DNA of 16,348 nucleotides from Hyphomicrobiales bacterium (GTDB taxonomy: Bacteria; Pseudomonadota; Alphaproteobacteria; Rhizobiales; Xanthobacteraceae), in assembly GCA_003133345.1 (NCBI GenBank), contig PKXB01000014.1, positions 16,042 to 32,389 on the forward strand, read 5' to 3'. A model generated the notes under the pieces. It was not told the origin of the DNA. It worked only from the letters and a program-made list of their open reading frames with translations, and did not search any database. Both the position numbers and the translations under genes were made by a program. Shown one piece after another: positions 15,370-16,348 of the stretch (the first letter of the stretch is position 1; each line of letters opens with the position of its first letter).

Positions 15370-15990
15370 ATGACCGCCAAGCAAACCGGAGCCGTCAGCG
15401 CTCATAACGCCAAGGTGATGAACCGCGCCGACCTGACCAAGCGGCTGGTTGGCCAGCTCAAGTGCGATGAAGCGGTGGTCGGCGGCATCGGCAATGCCAA
15501 TTTCGATTTGTGGGCGAGCGGGCAGCGGCCGCAGAATTTCTACATGCTCGGTAGCATGGGCCTCGCTATTCCGATTGCGTTCGGCGTCGCGATCGCGCAG
15601 CCGCAGCGGCACGTGATCGCGCTCGAGGGCGACGGCTCACTGCTGATGCAGCTCGGCTGCCTCGCCACCGTCGCCATGCGGGCGCCGAAGAATCTCACGA
15701 TGGTGGTGTGGGACAACGGCATCTACCAGATCACCGGCGGGCAGCCGACGGCGAGCGCCTCGGCCGCCGACCTGGTCGCCATCGCGCGCGGCTCAGGGAT
15801 AGCCAACAGCGCCTGGGCCGCCGATGAAGACGACTTCGACCGCCTGGTCGCGGCCGCGCTTCATAATGGCGGACCGAGCTTGATCGCCGTGCGTACCGAC
15901 AACAAGCCAGGTGTCGGCACCACCGACCGCGATCCGGTGCAGATTCGCACACGCTTCATGCTCGGCCTTGGCGTGAAGCGCCACCAATAG
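15370..15990 (+). CDS. Split ThDP-dependent 2-oxoacid decarboxylase, beta subunit
   Basis: C-terminal (PP-binding) half of the same decarboxylase, 206 residues. The ThDP/Mg2+ motif is intact: GDGS at 87-90 and, 25 residues on, N116 in VVWDNGIY. This matches the GDG-X24/27-N signature. YMLGSMGLAIPIAFGVA (58-74) is the typical conserved stretch of ComE/phosphonopyruvate decarboxylase C-domains. The gene begins 7 bp after the alpha stop, so both subunits come from one message. A GAGG lies 12 bases before ATG 15370. The frame also allows starts at 15340 (overlapping alpha) and 15418 (MNRADLTKRL, which resembles where family members usually begin), so the first 16 residues are uncertain. The tail after about residue 180 is polar. 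Confidence 0.87.
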   Translation: MTAKQTGAVSAHNAKVMNRADLTKRLVGQLKCDEAVVGGIGNANFDLWASGQRPQNFYMLGSMGLAIPIAFGVAIAQPQRHVIALEGDGSLLMQLGCLATVAMRAPKNLTMVVWDNGIYQITGGQPTASASAADLVAIARGSGIANSAWAADEDDFDRLVAAALHNGGPSLIAVRTDNKPGVGTTDRDPVQIRTRFMLGLGVKRHQ

Positions 15991-16015
15991 TCGGGGCATG
16001 AGTCGAGACTGCGGT

Positions 16016-16348
16016 TCAGCGCCCGCGCTTGCCGGGATTTTCCAGGATGCCCGTCACCATCGCCATGCGCACCAGATCGGACAGGCTGTTGGCCGCCATT
16101 TTGGTCATCAGATTGGCGCGATAGATCTCGACCGTGCGCGGGCTGATGCCGAGATCGAACGCGATGGTCTTGTTGGCGTTGCCAGCCACCAAGCCTTCGA
16201 GCACCTGCCGTTCGCGGTTCGACAACCCCGCCAGCTTGTCGTGGATTTCCGTAACCTTGGCCTTGCGTTCGGCCAGGTCGGCATCCCGGCTGAGCGTGGA
16301 CCTGAGCGCCGCGAGCAATTGGTCGTCATCGAAGGGCTTTTCCAGAAA
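16016..16348 (-). CDS. FixJ-family two-component response regulator (N-terminus cut by window)
   Basis: C-terminal 110 residues of a DNA-binding response regulator. The frame runs to the window edge, so the start lies to the right; a TTG at 16318 is only an internal codon. The first visible residues, FLEKPFDDDQLLAAL, are the end of a receiver domain with its conserved Lys (K4 here) in KPF. A linker follows, then a LuxR/FixJ helix-turn-helix: LSNRERQVLEGLVAGNANK, then LGISPRTVEIYRANLMTKM, then AANSLSDLVRMAM (about residues 42-97). This closely follows FixJ, which activates low-oxygen and nitrogen-fixation genes on phosphorylation by FixL, but many paralogues share this tail, so no symbol is assigned. 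The stop is 25 bp from the convergent decarboxylase beta gene. Confidence 0.9.
   Translation of the reverse strand, partial: FLEKPFDDDQLLAALRSTLSRDADLAERKAKVTEIHDKLAGLSNRERQVLEGLVAGNANKTIAFDLGISPRTVEIYRANLMTKMAANSLSDLVRMAMVTGILENPGKRGR

Noticed and set aside
14274..15380. 368-codon minus-strand frame spanning the divergent region
   Set aside because: It is antisense to the decarboxylase alpha gene, crosses the promoter region and overlaps the binding-protein gene in another frame; no domain features.
16316..16318. TTG as start of the FixJ-like gene
   Set aside because: The frame continues upstream to the window edge and encodes the conserved KPF end of a receiver domain, so the real start is outside.

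Overview
The window looks like a piece of chromosome from an alphaproteobacterium of the order Hyphomicrobiales (Bradyrhizobium / Xanthobacteraceae-like). The signs are high-GC coding DNA, a full-length cyclic beta-1,2-glucan synthase, a FixJ-type response regulator, a Tat-exported Bug/TctC binding protein, and Shine-Dalgarno-led GTG starts. This taxonomic reading is an inference from gene content; there is no rRNA, tRNA, phage, intact IS element or CRISPR array in the window.

Layout. The left end (1-1417, +) holds two overlapping inner-membrane permeases of a carbohydrate ABC importer, the first cut by the window edge. Converging on them is a PfkB/ribokinase-family sugar kinase (1676-2581, -), preceded by a very small helical ORF (2604-2759, -) that looks coding and may be the frame-shifted end of a somewhat longer gene. 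After a divergent intergenic stretch comes the dominant feature, ndvB (3143-11884, +). It encodes a 2913-residue membrane enzyme with all the parts expected to start, elongate, cyclise and length-control cyclic beta-1,2-glucan. A 64-residue zinc-ribbon protein (11904-12098, -) converges on its 3' end.

The right third is a catabolic-looking cassette built around a 181-bp divergent control region (14645-14825). Leftward run a tripartite-tricarboxylate-transporter (Bug/TctC) binding protein and, 13 bp behind it, an enolase-superfamily enzyme of the muconate-lactonizing subgroup. Rightward run the two halves of a split thiamine-diphosphate decarboxylase of the sulfopyruvate/phosphonopyruvate type. 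The arrangement suggests capture of an organic acid, its isomerisation or racemisation, and decarboxylation of a 2-oxo acid, but the substrate cannot be read from sequence. The window closes with the 3' part of a FixJ-family response regulator (16016-16348, -), cut by the right edge.

The ABC importer plus kinase and the Bug/MLE/ThDP cassette are solute-uptake and catabolism modules; ndvB belongs to the cell envelope (periplasmic glucan, osmo-adaptation, host interaction). I see no convincing new defence or mobile system. The items most worth a second look are the divergent Bug/MLE/split-decarboxylase cassette, the unannotated small helical ORF before the kinase, and an eight-A homopolymer inside the MLE-type gene.
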